Shown: positions 20,349 through 28,985, counted from the first letter of the stretch. The stretch: DNA of 64,000 bases from Planctomicrobium sp051466335 (GCF_051466335.1 NZ_CP195793.1:310001-374000), one strand, 5' to 3'. The notes: generated from the sequence alone by a model not told the origin. Program-made: numbers and translations.

Positions 20349-20388
20349 TGCGAATTCGAAAAGTAGCGGTGGAGGGATTCGAACCCCC
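20349..20388 (+). repeat. Left attachment repeat (attL), 40 bp
   Basis: Identical over 40 bases to 35447-35486. The last 25 bases are the 3' (T-arm and acceptor) part of the CAT-anticodon tRNA, whose complete gene is at 35462-35535. The rest of the tRNA is absent here. Direct repeats of a tRNA 3' end at both sides of a segment with an integrase next to one copy are the standard mark of tyrosine-recombinase integration. Confidence 0.88.
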
Positions 20389-20407
20389 TCTCTCAAACAT
20401 TGAGGAA

Positions 20408-20563
20408 ATGCCAATTCCGGATTGCAGTGACGTAAAATCCGACGTAATTGAATTTCGCAGCGAAAAATTAGGCCCAGAACTGTCCGACGTCATCCAAGCA
20501 TGGAGCACGCTACCTGATGCTATCAGAGCAGGCATTCTGGCGATGGTGCGATCAAATCAGTGA
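20408..20563 (+). CDS. Small hypothetical protein at island left end (51 aa)
   Basis: An ATG preceded directly by GAGGAA opens a 51-residue frame ending with AWSTLPDAIRAGILAMVRSNQ, an amphipathic helical tail. The frame also continues upstream across the attachment repeat, so this may be the C-terminal remnant of a longer gene. No function can be assigned. Confidence 0.4.
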   Translation: MPIPDCSDVKSDVIEFRSEKLGPELSDVIQAWSTLPDAIRAGILAMVRSNQ

Positions 20564-20735
20564 ATTGAATGTTCAAACCAGATGGTCAGGCGTTGAAGTG
20601 ACTCCTGCTCCCCCGCTATGGGGAAGGAACATTCATAGGAACGTAAAGCACCCCCGATCCCCCAAATTGTGGAGGTCGAGAAAATCAAAAGAGCGTTGCT
20701 TATTTCATCGGACCGAGTGCGACTTTTCAAATGCT
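20564..20735 (+). promoter_or_regulatory. Candidate CRISPR leader
   Basis: This is the 172-base non-coding flank before the first repeat in the crRNA sense direction. It includes an A-rich part (GAGAAAATCAAAAGAG) and ends TTTTCAAATGCT next to repeat 1. I find no convincing -35/-10 pair. I assign it as the leader side because the degenerate final repeat is at the other end of the array. Transcription may instead start within the repeats. Confidence 0.4.
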
Positions 20736-22988
20736 GTTGCGGACTGCTTTCGGGGATGGATCTGTTAGACTGTCCCTTCAGCGGCCGACTGATGTCCCAA
20801 GGTTGCGGACTGCTTTCGGGGATGGATCTGTTAGACTTAGAAATGTTGGGGAATGCCGTCCCACCTGGTTGCGGACTGCTTTCGGGGATGGATCTGTTAG
20901 ACTCAGATGTTTGCGAATCGCCCACGAAACTGTGTTGCGGACTGCTTTCGGGGATGGATCTGTTAGACTGACGATCAGTGGCACGGAAACGGTGAGCTTG
21001 TTGCGGACTGCTTTCGGGGATGGATCTGTTAGACTCGCATGCAAGCAGTCATTTGCTTCCGACAGGTTGCGGACTGCTTTCGGGGATGGATCTGTTAGAC
21101 TCCAATGTGATGCCGTTGTAGAGCATGTCCGGTTGCGGACTGCTTTCGGGGATGGATCTGTTAGACTGAACGGGACGTGTTCACGTTTACCGGCACGTGT
21201 TGCGGACTGCTTTCGGGGATGGATCTGTTAGACTCCCGATGATATTGGTGCTTGTTCGATCAAGTTGCGGACTGCTTTCGGGGATGGATCTGTTAGACTG
21301 GGTGAAACTTGGTACGACGGTTTCCCCGAGTTGCGGACTGCTTTCGGGGATGGATCTGTTAGACTCGGCGGGAAGTTTGTACTCGGCGGCATCTTGTTGC
21401 GGACTGCTTTCGGGGATGGATCTGTTAGACTGCATCTCATCAGGCATCGCGTCTTGCACGCGTTGCGGACTGCTTTCGGGGATGGATCTGTTAGACTTCA
21501 TTGGGATTAACACCCCCGACCCAGAATGTTGCGGACTGCTTTCGGGGATGGATCTGTTAGACTCACAGTGGAAATGGAGTTGGTAACAGAGTCGTTGCGG
21601 ACTGCTTTCGGGGATGGATCTGTTAGACTAGGAGGCGGTGAAGGTGCAGGTGTCCCTTCGTTGCGGACTGCTTTCGGGGATGGATCTGTTAGACTCGGGG
21701 ACACTTTAGACCAGCCGAACACTTCGTTGCGGACTGCTTTCGGGGATGGATCTGTTAGACTTTCAGCAAGTTTGGAACTGACGTTCGCTGAGTTGCGGAC
21801 TGCTTTCGGGGATGGATCTGTTAGACTCATTTGCTGGCAAAGGTAGAGTCTCAGTAAGTTGCGGACTGCTTTCGGGGATGGATCTGTTAGACTTCAGACG
21901 CATCACTTCTTTGTCTTCAGTCAGTTGCGGACTGCTTTCGGGGATGGATCTGTTAGACTCTCACCGGTGGCGTTGTAGACTCGAAGAGTGTTGCGGACTG
22001 CTTTCGGGGATGGATCTGTTAGACTTATGGTCTCACGCATCCTGATGCCCAGTCTGTTGCGGACTGCTTTCGGGGATGGATCTGTTAGACTGGGAGCAAC
22101 AATGCGACTCTCTGGCGGCACGTTGCGGACTGCTTTCGGGGATGGATCTGTTAGACTCATGGTGGATTGATCAAGACACCGGGCTTGGTTGCGGACTGCT
22201 TTCGGGGATGGATCTGTTAGACTTGACTGATCCGAAGGCTGTCAGTGAGTTGCGTTGCGGACTGCTTTCGGGGATGGATCTGTTAGACTCTTTGGGGCAA
22301 TAATCCCGTTCCGCTTCCGGGTTGCGGACTGCTTTCGGGGATGGATCTGTTAGACTAAGGCTCGGTGAGATTGGTCTCAGTCTGCCGTTGCGGACTGCTT
22401 TCGGGGATGGATCTGTTAGACTGCTTCGCAGGCTTCTTTGCCGGTGCCTCTGGTTGCGGACTGCTTTCGGGGATGGATCTGTTAGACTAGATAGCCTCAA
22501 TGACTTGTGCAGTACCTTGTTGCGGACTGCTTTCGGGGATGGATCTGTTAGACTCATTTGCTGGCAAAGGTAGAGTCTCGGTAAGTTGCGGACTGCTTTC
22601 GGGGATGGATCTGTTAGACTGGCATTCATCGTGATGTCGGAGATCGGCGGGTTGCGGACTGCTTTCGGGGATGGATCTGTTAGACTAATGTGTGTAGTTG
22701 TGCTTCGAAGCGGGATGTTGCGGACTGCTTTCGGGGATGGATCTGTTAGACTTCGAAAAGGTCTGGGAATTCGATGAAGGCAGTTGCGGACTGCTTTCGG
22801 GGATGGATCTGTTAGACTCGTTTAACGACGACAAGGACGTTGTGAACTGTTGCGGACTGCTTTCGGGGATGGATCTGTTAGACTCGTCGAGCAATCGCCC
22901 GGCGGCCTTCTTTCGTTGCGGACTGCTTTCGGGGATGGATCTGTTAGACTAGACATCCCGTAAGTTCAACAGGAATCGAGCGTTGCGG
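20736..22988 (+). CRISPR. Type II-C CRISPR array, 34 repeats, 33 spacers plus a decayed terminal unit
   Basis: The repeat is 36 nt, starting GTTGCGGACTGC and ending GGATCTGTTAGACT, and appears identical in all 34 copies from 20736 to 22950. The period is 66 (30-nt spacers) except spacers 7 (31), 8 (29) and 24 (31). After the last full repeat comes a 31-nt spacer-like piece and then GTTGCGG at 22982-22988, the start of a decayed 35th repeat, which marks the leader-distal end. The plus strand is the crRNA strand: the repeat 5' end GUUGCG pairs with CGCAAC at the 3' end of the anti-repeat in the tracrRNA at 29190. The repeat ends TGTTAGACT, close to an extended -10. Spacers 17 (21828-21857) and 28 (22555-22584) differ by one base. 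Confidence 0.98.
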
Positions 22989-22999
22989 CCGACTCCTGT

Positions 23000-23329
23000 C
23001 TAAAAAAGTGAGAGTTGTTTCGGAGAATTGGTGCATGGCTGGCGTTTTTTTCCCCAATAGATTCGCATTCTCTCGTACTGACGATCGGTAACAGCGAGCA
23101 ACCGAACCTCTCCATCGGGAGGCAGGTGGTGCTCCAGTCGTCGAAAATGGACGTCAGCCGCTTCTTCACTGATGCAGTGCCGTCCGTAAACCGAATATTG
23201 TACCTGTTGAAAGCCATCCTGAAGCAGAAACTTCCGGAATCTCGCATACTGTTTGCGAGCCAGTTTCGTGTCTGTCGGAAGGTCGAACATTGCGATTAAC
23301 CACATGCTGCGATAGTTGCTGAGTTGCAT
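23000..23329 (-). CDS. cas2: CRISPR-associated endonuclease Cas2
   Basis: Spacer-integration partner of Cas1: a Cas2 dimer bridges two Cas1 dimers. 109 residues, the normal Cas2 size. The N-terminus MQLSNYRSMWLIAMFDLPTD matches type II Cas2 (conserved MFDLP with the metal-site Asp), followed by KQYARFRKFLLQDGFQQVQYS and a basic tail. I kept the first ATG because related type II-C Cas2 proteins begin with a similar LSxYRxMW stretch. The start overlaps the 3' end of cas1 by 34 bases, so translation is coupled. The array begins 49 bases beyond the stop. Confidence 0.95.
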   Translation of the reverse strand: MQLSNYRSMWLIAMFDLPTDTKLARKQYARFRKFLLQDGFQQVQYSVYGRHCISEEAADVHFRRLEHHLPPDGEVRLLAVTDRQYERMRIYWGKKRQPCTNSPKQLSLF

Positions 23330-24234
23330 CGGACGGGTACCTGCAGGACCTTGGTGTGCTTTTCCAATACGGAAACCAAAGAAATGACGTAACGCTGCAT
23401 TGCAACAGACAGAGGACCCGCGACATCTCCTGTCCGAACTTCCTCTGTCAGCAGACTGAGCAGTTCAGCTTTAACGGCTGGAGTCATCTCAGTTTCTCCA
23501 GAGAACACCAGTCGCCGAACAGTCTCGTCGACAATAGGACGTAGTGGTTCGATCAGGTCATCGGCCAGGCAAAACGCATTGCTGCGATTTGAATGCTGAA
23601 TTCCTAATGCAGAATTCAGTCCCGCCGAAACGATTGATCGAGCCAACGCGGCGCGAAGAATCGCATAGCCGTAGTTCAGCATTGCATTGATGCCACTGCC
23701 ATCCGGATCGCGGCGAAACGGCTGGAGGTCCTTCGCTCCCTGAGGTGACTCCATGAGCCATGCGGACCAATAGAATCTGGCAGCCAACGCTTCTCGATTA
23801 TCTGGATCGCCCGAACGGACCCGCGAAGCAAGTTGCTTGAGTCTGCGTTCGGTTGCTGAATCGCGAACAAGGTTTTCAGCCTGTGCAAGTATCTTGGCAC
23901 GCACAACTTGCTGCCAGAGCCTCTTCTTCAACGGGACGGTCATCCCCACTTGCAAGCGTAATCGGGACACCAGTTCCGTGTGTTCGCCGACGGGAAGAAG
24001 CATTCCGCAGGGGAGATGATTCCGTCCACAGATGACCAAGACGGCATCTTGGTCAGCGAGTTCCACAAGAGCCGAATGTGTATAGGTCGTCTGTGGATGC
24101 TCAACAACTACTACGCCAAGGTCTTCACTGGGAAAACTCGCGATAACAACACCATCCCGCTTGAGCAACAACTGTCGGTTCAGTACGGAAAGGTGTGCAG
24201 GCTCCTGCGATATTTCGATAGTCCGCTTGATCAT
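23296..24234 (-). CDS. cas1: CRISPR-associated integrase Cas1
   Basis: Cas1 inserts new spacers at the array. 312 residues from ATG 24234 (MIKRTIEISQEPAHLSVLNRQ, a typical type II N-terminus); an in-frame start 39 bases upstream is less likely. The catalytic triad region is visible: Glu in NREALAARFYWSAWL, His in GLNSALGIQHSNRSN, Asp in CLADDLIEPLRP, plus NYGYAILRAALAR. It is in the order cas9-cas1-cas2 without csn2 or cas4, which defines subtype II-C. Confidence 0.96.
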   Translation of the reverse strand: MIKRTIEISQEPAHLSVLNRQLLLKRDGVVIASFPSEDLGVVVVEHPQTTYTHSALVELADQDAVLVICGRNHLPCGMLLPVGEHTELVSRLRLQVGMTVPLKKRLWQQVVRAKILAQAENLVRDSATERRLKQLASRVRSGDPDNREALAARFYWSAWLMESPQGAKDLQPFRRDPDGSGINAMLNYGYAILRAALARSIVSAGLNSALGIQHSNRSNAFCLADDLIEPLRPIVDETVRRLVFSGETEMTPAVKAELLSLLTEEVRTGDVAGPLSVAMQRYVISLVSVLEKHTKVLQVPVRCNSATIAACG

Positions 24235-24376
24235 GATGGCGACTCGATATGTTAATCGACGCCTCCATGCCAACGTAGTCTCTTCAGTTTCGCTAAACCA
24301 TCACACTAGTCAAGATAATAATCGAGAGATTGAATCGTTTGTCTTACTTCGAAGAATTCAGGCACGGTAAAGACGG

Positions 24377-24422
24377 GCGGAGCCTCAAACAATCGCACTT
24401 GTCAAGCTGATTGCGGCTCCGC
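24377..24422 (-). promoter_or_regulatory. Long hairpin between cas9 and cas1
   Basis: GCGGAGCC (24377-24384) pairs with GGCTCCGC (24415-24422), with an inner stem CAATC/GATTG. It lies 34 bases after the cas9 stop in the 221-base gap before cas1. No U-tract follows on the minus strand (only CCGTCTTTACC), so it may be a weak terminator, a processing site or an mRNA-stabilising structure. Confidence 0.5.
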
Positions 24423-24455
24423 GGGAGTTTTGTTCTAACAGTGTTGAAGTCTCAC

Positions 24456-27400
24456 CTAATCGCTATTTCGCTTCTGGACTTCTCCCAATGGGCTGACCCA
24501 AACCTTATAAGGCGCATCCGCTCCATTTGGTGCGTACGATTTGAGCTTAGTGGCAGTGATTCCGATTGCTTTGCGTTTGGAGTCCGGACGCAGATTTCCA
24601 TTCTCATCCTTTTCTCCGACCGCCCTTCGCGCGTCCCAATGATGCATAAACTGAACCGTCTGCGGCTTATCGAGCTTGCAAACTACGAAGTAGTCAGTCT
24701 TGCCTGTCTCTTCATCCCGCAAGCAGATGGTCTCTCCAGCAGCCAGAGACACGATGAATCGCCCTTTTTCGGGATCATCATCCTCATTGACGGCATTCCG
24801 CTTTTCTTTACGGACACGCTGAGCCGCTTCAAACATCGAGACAACTTTTCCGGACCACTTTCCCTTGGCATCTTCACGGATTTCAATGTGGTGGTTGTTA
24901 CCCCCTACGTAGGCGCGGTCTGCTCTGGACCGTTCGTGGGGTTGCAGTTCTCCGTCCTTGCCGGTATCCCGAACCCATTTTCGTAGCTCAGCATCCCAGC
25001 GTTTGCGATGAACGATCACCGGATCGGACATCGTACGCAGAAGTTTGACGCGACGAATGGGAACGCCGCTGGCCTGGCGAATCGCCCCCGCTGCAACGGC
25101 CTGCTTCAGTTCTTTCTCAGAGAAATTATCGGGGTTCAGGTAGTAACGCTTCTTGATATTGCCATCACGATCGCGCTCGATGTACTCGAACTCAGCCAGA
25201 CAACGGCGAATCTGCTGACGGAGGTCCCGGTCGCGAACAAGACCGCTCTTTTCGGGTGGAGGATCGAGCAAAGGAGGAATGAAGCCTGGAGAATCTACCA
25301 ACTCCAGGGCGAGTTTGGTCGCGTCCCGTTTCGATTTCGCCTTTCCGCCTTGAACAAGTTCTTCTGTGAGTCGTTTTACAGAAGCTTCTTTAGTCTCAAG
25401 TGCAGGCAAACGTAAATGTGCTGGCGAGAGGCTGCTCACTGCCTTCCGACCGACATACACATTTTCCATATTCGTTACTGGGCCGAACAGTGTCTCCTCG
25501 TGAAAGCTGCCGAGAATTTTTCGACCGACAGGGCGGTGTGAAACGACCAGCGGGCCGCGGATGTTCGTCTGCAGCGAATTTTCCGGCACCCCTTGGTAGT
25601 CACCGAAGATTTGCGACATCACTTGATGTCGGAACGCGTTGACATCTCCCCAAGGTGGCGGGAGGGGCTTGCGGTCGTCTGGCTTGCGATCTTGTTTTCC
25701 CTCTTTGATATCTTGAGCTATTTCTGCTTTTCGCTGCTGATGATGCGCCAGATCCTGAATTCGTGTTCGTGCGTTTCCGTCTTCGTCTAGTTGCGTTTCG
25801 ATGGCAGGAATTCCAGTGAAGGCGATGGCCACAGCATCGACGGCGTGCTCCCGGTGATCTCCTCGATTCTTGAGAGCCGCCTGTTGGACTTCATCCGTAG
25901 ACGCTTCGCTCGGTTTGATGAGTTGCTGGAAGAGTTGCCAGTCTTTTCGCAGCTGATGGGTGTAGGAACCAATCGTCACAAAGATTCTTCTCTTGCCCCC
26001 TTGAAGGTGAGATTTTTCATTCGGCCACAATGCCGACTGCAAGTACGTCAGCACCTGACGAGCAGCGTAAGCGGTGTCTGTCAGCTGGCTCCCTCTCCAC
26101 TCTTGGGGGATATCGTTGCGGGAGAAGTTTTCCCATTTGGCGGTATAGTCCTTCCGGGTGAAGAACTCGTTCGGGTCCCCTTTGGTTGGTTCGTGTGTCT
26201 CCATGAATGCCATCGGGCGACTCTTTTCATCGAACTGGTCACCCCACCACTGTCGCGGTGTCCGTCGCCCCTTGTCCCGATTCGAGTTGGTGTAACACAA
26301 AACGCGATTGCTCCAGGCATTGCTCCCGCCAACCGCTCTGGGGACGATATGATCGATCTCCAGCCCCGTCCCTCGTGCGGCACTCCGAGGGAGTATGGGC
26401 TTCCCGCTGTAAGCGCACACATTTCTCTGCTGCCGGGCAAGAATGACATGGTCGATTGCACTCTGCAGCTGGTTGTGGCTGAGATTGTGGAACGCAGTCC
26501 CAAACTCGGGTTTGATGACATCTTCGATGATCTGCTTCCGAATACGGTCACGTTTCCGATTCAAAGCGAGCATCCAGTCTGCCTGCTTTTTGGATTTCTT
26601 CGCTTCCCGGGCAAACTCAATGACGATTCGATCCGGCTTCTTTCCGTTGTGCGCCCGCAGATGCGCGATGACATGACGGCGGACCTCGTGAATCGCTTTA
26701 CGCACGACCGGATTGGTCAGCATCGGAGCTGGCGGAAGCTCGTTCTGATGCTTCTCCATGTAATGCTTGTCAGCTTTTGTGAGCTTCTTCGCTCCCATGT
26801 CATACCGCTCTCGCTGTTTGTCGGTGGCTGAGGATTGTTGATCTTCAGCGAACATTTGCCGAGCTTCAATTTGTGTGTGCCAGCGATGTTTGACGGGATT
26901 GAACTTCACGTCCGCCAGCCACTTCCAGCGGACCTTTTTTCTAGACTTCTGCTGAAGTTCGCAGACTGCCTCACACATGTACGGGAGAAGGTTCTTCAGT
27001 GCGGTCCGGGACAGATTCAGCCGGCGCTCCAGCTTGGGACGTGACTTCCACGCGTCGACCAATGAGTTGGCAGTCTCCGGGCTCATTTCCATTCGAATCG
27101 CGATTTCGCGGAGCCGATCGGCATCTTCTGGCTGTGTGGGATCACATTTCAGAAGGGCTTTATTGAGTCCATCCTTTTTGTTCTCAGGCCATTGATCCCA
27201 GACCTCTTCGCCCACCGCTCCGTGAACGATTTCCCGGTGGAACCAGTCGGTATTAATCTCCCGATCATCATCTCCATCAAAGTTGAGAGAAGGCCAGAAG
27301 TTCGAGGGAAGATCGGACTTCTTCAGAGTCTTTGTGTCGATTCCCAGTGCCTGCTTCACAGCTGCGATGGAACCCGATTTTTGTGATCGCAAACGGGCAA

Positions 27401-28571
27401 TGACCTTGTCTCGTTCCTCGGGGGTCAAGGCACGTTCCAGGCTGTTTTCCGGAAAGCGAATTCGCAAATTGTTGACCGTTTCAATGACGCGGAAGAACGA
27501 CGCGTGTCGGTCGGCAATGGGAACACAACGTTCTGTTGGTTCCAGATCACAGCGTCCCAGCGTACTGGTATTCCAATAAGTGACACGTTGCCCAAACAGA
27601 GCCCCTTGATGTCGCCACTTCGAATCGCGAACCGGATTGTCCAAAGCGACCTTGAGCGACTGGAGTTGCGAGCTATTCAGCTTTGAGAGGGCGCCGTCTT
27701 CTTCTGCCTGACGATTCCAAAGCAGTTCGAACTCATCCCGGATCATGGAGCGGTCGGCGTGGAACTCAAAACGCTCGTCTCCATTTCGCACGGGATCTTC
27801 GTACTGAGAAATTCCCCCCTGAGCACTGGTCTTCGGAGTGCCATCAGGTTTGGTGAGAACATGCCGTCGTTTGTCTCGCAAGTCGGCAATGAAGCGACCG
27901 AACGTGATGGACTGGGATTCCGTGACCGTTCTACAGAGTGCTTTCAGTTCGTCGCACGTTTCTTCGTACTCTCTGCGAAGATCTTTCTTATCGGATTGAG
28001 AATCATCTCTGGAAGTCGATCCCTTGCTGACGGGTTTTGACATTTGCTTTTGGAGTGTTTCGATATTCCGCTTCAGCACCTCGGCCTGCTTCTGATGATG
28101 AGCAGTGCCGTAAGCCTCCATCATTTGAAGATGGAGGTGCGACATCGCCTGCTTAACCTTCCCTTCGGAATCGAGATCGGCATCAAACCCGACCGCTCCG
28201 CGTCTTTGAGCGAGGTGGACAAGAGCACGCCCAAATTCATAGGGAGTGAGTGGACCTGTGAGGCCACGTCTGCGGATGTCCCACGGATCAAGCTGAAAGA
28301 GGTCTTTCAGTTCTGTATTGGTCGCTGGAAGAAGCCCGGCGTTTGTGAGAACTCGACGGGAGATTCGTTTTCTCTCTGAGCGACGAGCGAGATTGCGTCT
28401 CAGCGAGCGTTTTGCTCGACGCTCCTGATTTTTGGGGGCTCCGCGTTTGTCGTCCGCCTCGTCGACCCCAGCAGGGAAGACGCTGACGCCCGCCACGATC
28501 TCCTGTCTCTTCGTGTCGACCCAGGCACTGCCGACAGAGTTTGAGCCGATATCAAGTCCGAGGGCAATCAT
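24456..28571 (-). CDS. cas9: Type II-C CRISPR effector nuclease Cas9 (1371 aa)
   Basis: RNA-guided DNA endonuclease. All nuclease motifs are present, numbered from the chosen start: RuvC-I LGLDIGSNSVGSAWVD (Asp7), Arg-rich bridge helix (ERRAKRSLRRNLARRSERKR, about 50-70), RuvC-II IVIEFAREAKKSKK (Glu652), HNH LEIDHIVPRAVGGSNAWSNR (His741) and RuvC-III EHAVDAVAIAF (His909, Asp912). It should therefore cut both strands. Length exceeds the 1000-1100 typical of compact II-C enzymes and matches the larger II-C forms. I chose ATG 28571 (MIALGLDIG) with GGGAG upstream, because 33 extra residues from the longer frame would precede RuvC-I without precedent. The PAM-interacting domain is the C-terminal part; the PAM cannot be read from sequence. 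Confidence 0.97.
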   Translation of the reverse strand: MIALGLDIGSNSVGSAWVDTKRQEIVAGVSVFPAGVDEADDKRGAPKNQERRAKRSLRRNLARRSERKRISRRVLTNAGLLPATNTELKDLFQLDPWDIRRRGLTGPLTPYEFGRALVHLAQRRGAVGFDADLDSEGKVKQAMSHLHLQMMEAYGTAHHQKQAEVLKRNIETLQKQMSKPVSKGSTSRDDSQSDKKDLRREYEETCDELKALCRTVTESQSITFGRFIADLRDKRRHVLTKPDGTPKTSAQGGISQYEDPVRNGDERFEFHADRSMIRDEFELLWNRQAEEDGALSKLNSSQLQSLKVALDNPVRDSKWRHQGALFGQRVTYWNTSTLGRCDLEPTERCVPIADRHASFFRVIETVNNLRIRFPENSLERALTPEERDKVIARLRSQKSGSIAAVKQALGIDTKTLKKSDLPSNFWPSLNFDGDDDREINTDWFHREIVHGAVGEEVWDQWPENKKDGLNKALLKCDPTQPEDADRLREIAIRMEMSPETANSLVDAWKSRPKLERRLNLSRTALKNLLPYMCEAVCELQQKSRKKVRWKWLADVKFNPVKHRWHTQIEARQMFAEDQQSSATDKQRERYDMGAKKLTKADKHYMEKHQNELPPAPMLTNPVVRKAIHEVRRHVIAHLRAHNGKKPDRIVIEFAREAKKSKKQADWMLALNRKRDRIRKQIIEDVIKPEFGTAFHNLSHNQLQSAIDHVILARQQRNVCAYSGKPILPRSAARGTGLEIDHIVPRAVGGSNAWSNRVLCYTNSNRDKGRRTPRQWWGDQFDEKSRPMAFMETHEPTKGDPNEFFTRKDYTAKWENFSRNDIPQEWRGSQLTDTAYAARQVLTYLQSALWPNEKSHLQGGKRRIFVTIGSYTHQLRKDWQLFQQLIKPSEASTDEVQQAALKNRGDHREHAVDAVAIAFTGIPAIETQLDEDGNARTRIQDLAHHQQRKAEIAQDIKEGKQDRKPDDRKPLPPPWGDVNAFRHQVMSQIFGDYQGVPENSLQTNIRGPLVVSHRPVGRKILGSFHEETLFGPVTNMENVYVGRKAVSSLSPAHLRLPALETKEASVKRLTEELVQGGKAKSKRDATKLALELVDSPGFIPPLLDPPPEKSGLVRDRDLRQQIRRCLAEFEYIERDRDGNIKKRYYLNPDNFSEKELKQAVAAGAIRQASGVPIRRVKLLRTMSDPVIVHRKRWDAELRKWVRDTGKDGELQPHERSRADRAYVGGNNHHIEIREDAKGKWSGKVVSMFEAAQRVRKEKRNAVNEDDDPEKGRFIVSLAAGETICLRDEETGKTDYFVVCKLDKPQTVQFMHHWDARRAVGEKDENGNLRPDSKRKAIGITATKLKSYAPNGADAPYKVWVSPLGEVQKRNSD

Positions 28572-28905
28572 CAGGCATCTCCCGCGCGGGCCTGATCCAC
28601 CTGCTCCCGAGTGAGGAGAACTCAGATCAAGAAAGCAAATGAAAGCGTGGCCCGCTGTAGAATTATTCAAAGATCAACTGAACACGATAAGCTGGTCTGA
28701 ACGGTACACTCCAGTGCAAAAAGAGCTTCGGTAGAGAAGCTACTGGACCTTCGCAGGTTTGCTGCTAAAATTAAAAAGGGCCGGGACGCGAGTTTGGATA
28801 CACAAGCGAAATGACTTTGGACATCGTTTCGACGCGACTATTCCGGATATAGTCACGCTCCCGGCGCGCTGCTTCTTCAAGTTGCTGTTGCGGTACATTT
28901 GAATC
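28572..28905 (-). other. cas9 5' leader, about 334 nt
   Basis: This separates the predicted cas9 transcription start (about 28905) from its ATG. It contains an open stretch ending MSKVISLVYPNSRPGPF with stop at 28771-28773, which could be a short leader peptide, and a hairpin followed by a U-run (28718-28741). No other gene is supported. Confidence 0.5.
28718..28741 (-). terminator. Terminator-like hairpin (attenuator) in the cas9 leader
   Basis: On the minus strand AGCTTC-TCTACC-GAAGCT is followed at once by CTTTTTG. The 6-bp stem is short, so termination would be partial. It lies about 150 bases before the cas9 ATG and after the candidate promoter, the position of an attenuator. Confidence 0.5.
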
Positions 28906-28911
28906 TTCTAG

Positions 28912-28940
28912 ATTGTATTCAACGTAGTTTGAGTTGTCAA
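28912..28940 (-). promoter_or_regulatory. Strong sigma70-type promoter for cas9
   Basis: On the minus strand TTGACA (28940-28935), a 17-base spacer and TACAAT (28917-28912): a perfect -35, optimal spacing and five of six -10 bases. Transcription would start near 28905 and run into cas9, cas1 and cas2. No other pair of this quality was found in the 400 bases upstream of cas9. Confidence 0.8.
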
Positions 28941-28955
28941 CAAAAAAATGCATCG

Positions 28956-28965
28956 TAGAATCAAA
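28956..28965 (-). promoter_or_regulatory. 10-bp site matching the putative natural guide next to Pcas9
   Basis: The minus strand reads TTTGATTCTA, identical to the last 10 bases (29021-29030) before the solo repeat. It ends 15 bp upstream of the -35 box of the cas9 promoter. The bases 3' of it, where a PAM would be, are CGATGCAT. Seed-only matching of this length is what a non-cleaving, repressing Cas9 guide would use. As plain DNA it also forms an inverted repeat with 29021-29030. Confidence 0.5.
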
Positions 28966-28979
28966 AGGGTACAGTGTTG

Positions 28980-28985
28980 TAAAAT
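28980..28985 (+). promoter_or_regulatory. Weak candidate promoter for a long tracrRNA
   Basis: TAAAAT (five of six bases of a -10) would start a transcript near 28992, about 38 nt before the solo repeat. No good -35 is present at the expected distance. It overlaps the region of the 10-bp guide match, so binding there could block both this promoter and that of cas9. Confidence 0.3.

Noticed and set aside
20183..20563. A single 126-residue protein across the left attachment repeat
   Set aside because: The frame joins a transposase flank, CRISPR-repeat, integrase and tRNA remnants; it is a chance fusion. Only the part from 20408 might be a gene.
20736..22950. Long repetitive open frames in all directions (peptides such as LRTAFGDGSVRL and SLTDPSPKAVRN)
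   Set aside because: They are translations of the 36-nt repeat; the 66-base period keeps frames open. Not genes.
20736..22981. Spacers targeting genes within this window (for example the phage genes at 61050-64000)
   Set aside because: By eye I found no match between any of the 34 spacers and these genes. A BLASTN of the spacers against the window and viral databases would decide.
22969..22999. Palindrome after the array as an intrinsic terminator
   Set aside because: No T-run follows on the plus strand (A-run instead), and on the minus strand the T-run precedes the hairpin.
28697..28712. A second short match (TGAACGGTA) between the cas9 leader and the guide region around 29012-29020
   Set aside because: Nine bases, not next to the repeat (outside the seed) and expected by chance at roughly one in ten.
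28771..28953. A 60-residue minus-strand frame starting MHFFVDNSNYVEYN
   Set aside because: Its ATG lies upstream of, and its first codons across, the cas9 promoter, so a transcript from that promoter would lack the start. Only the last 17 residues could be a leader peptide.
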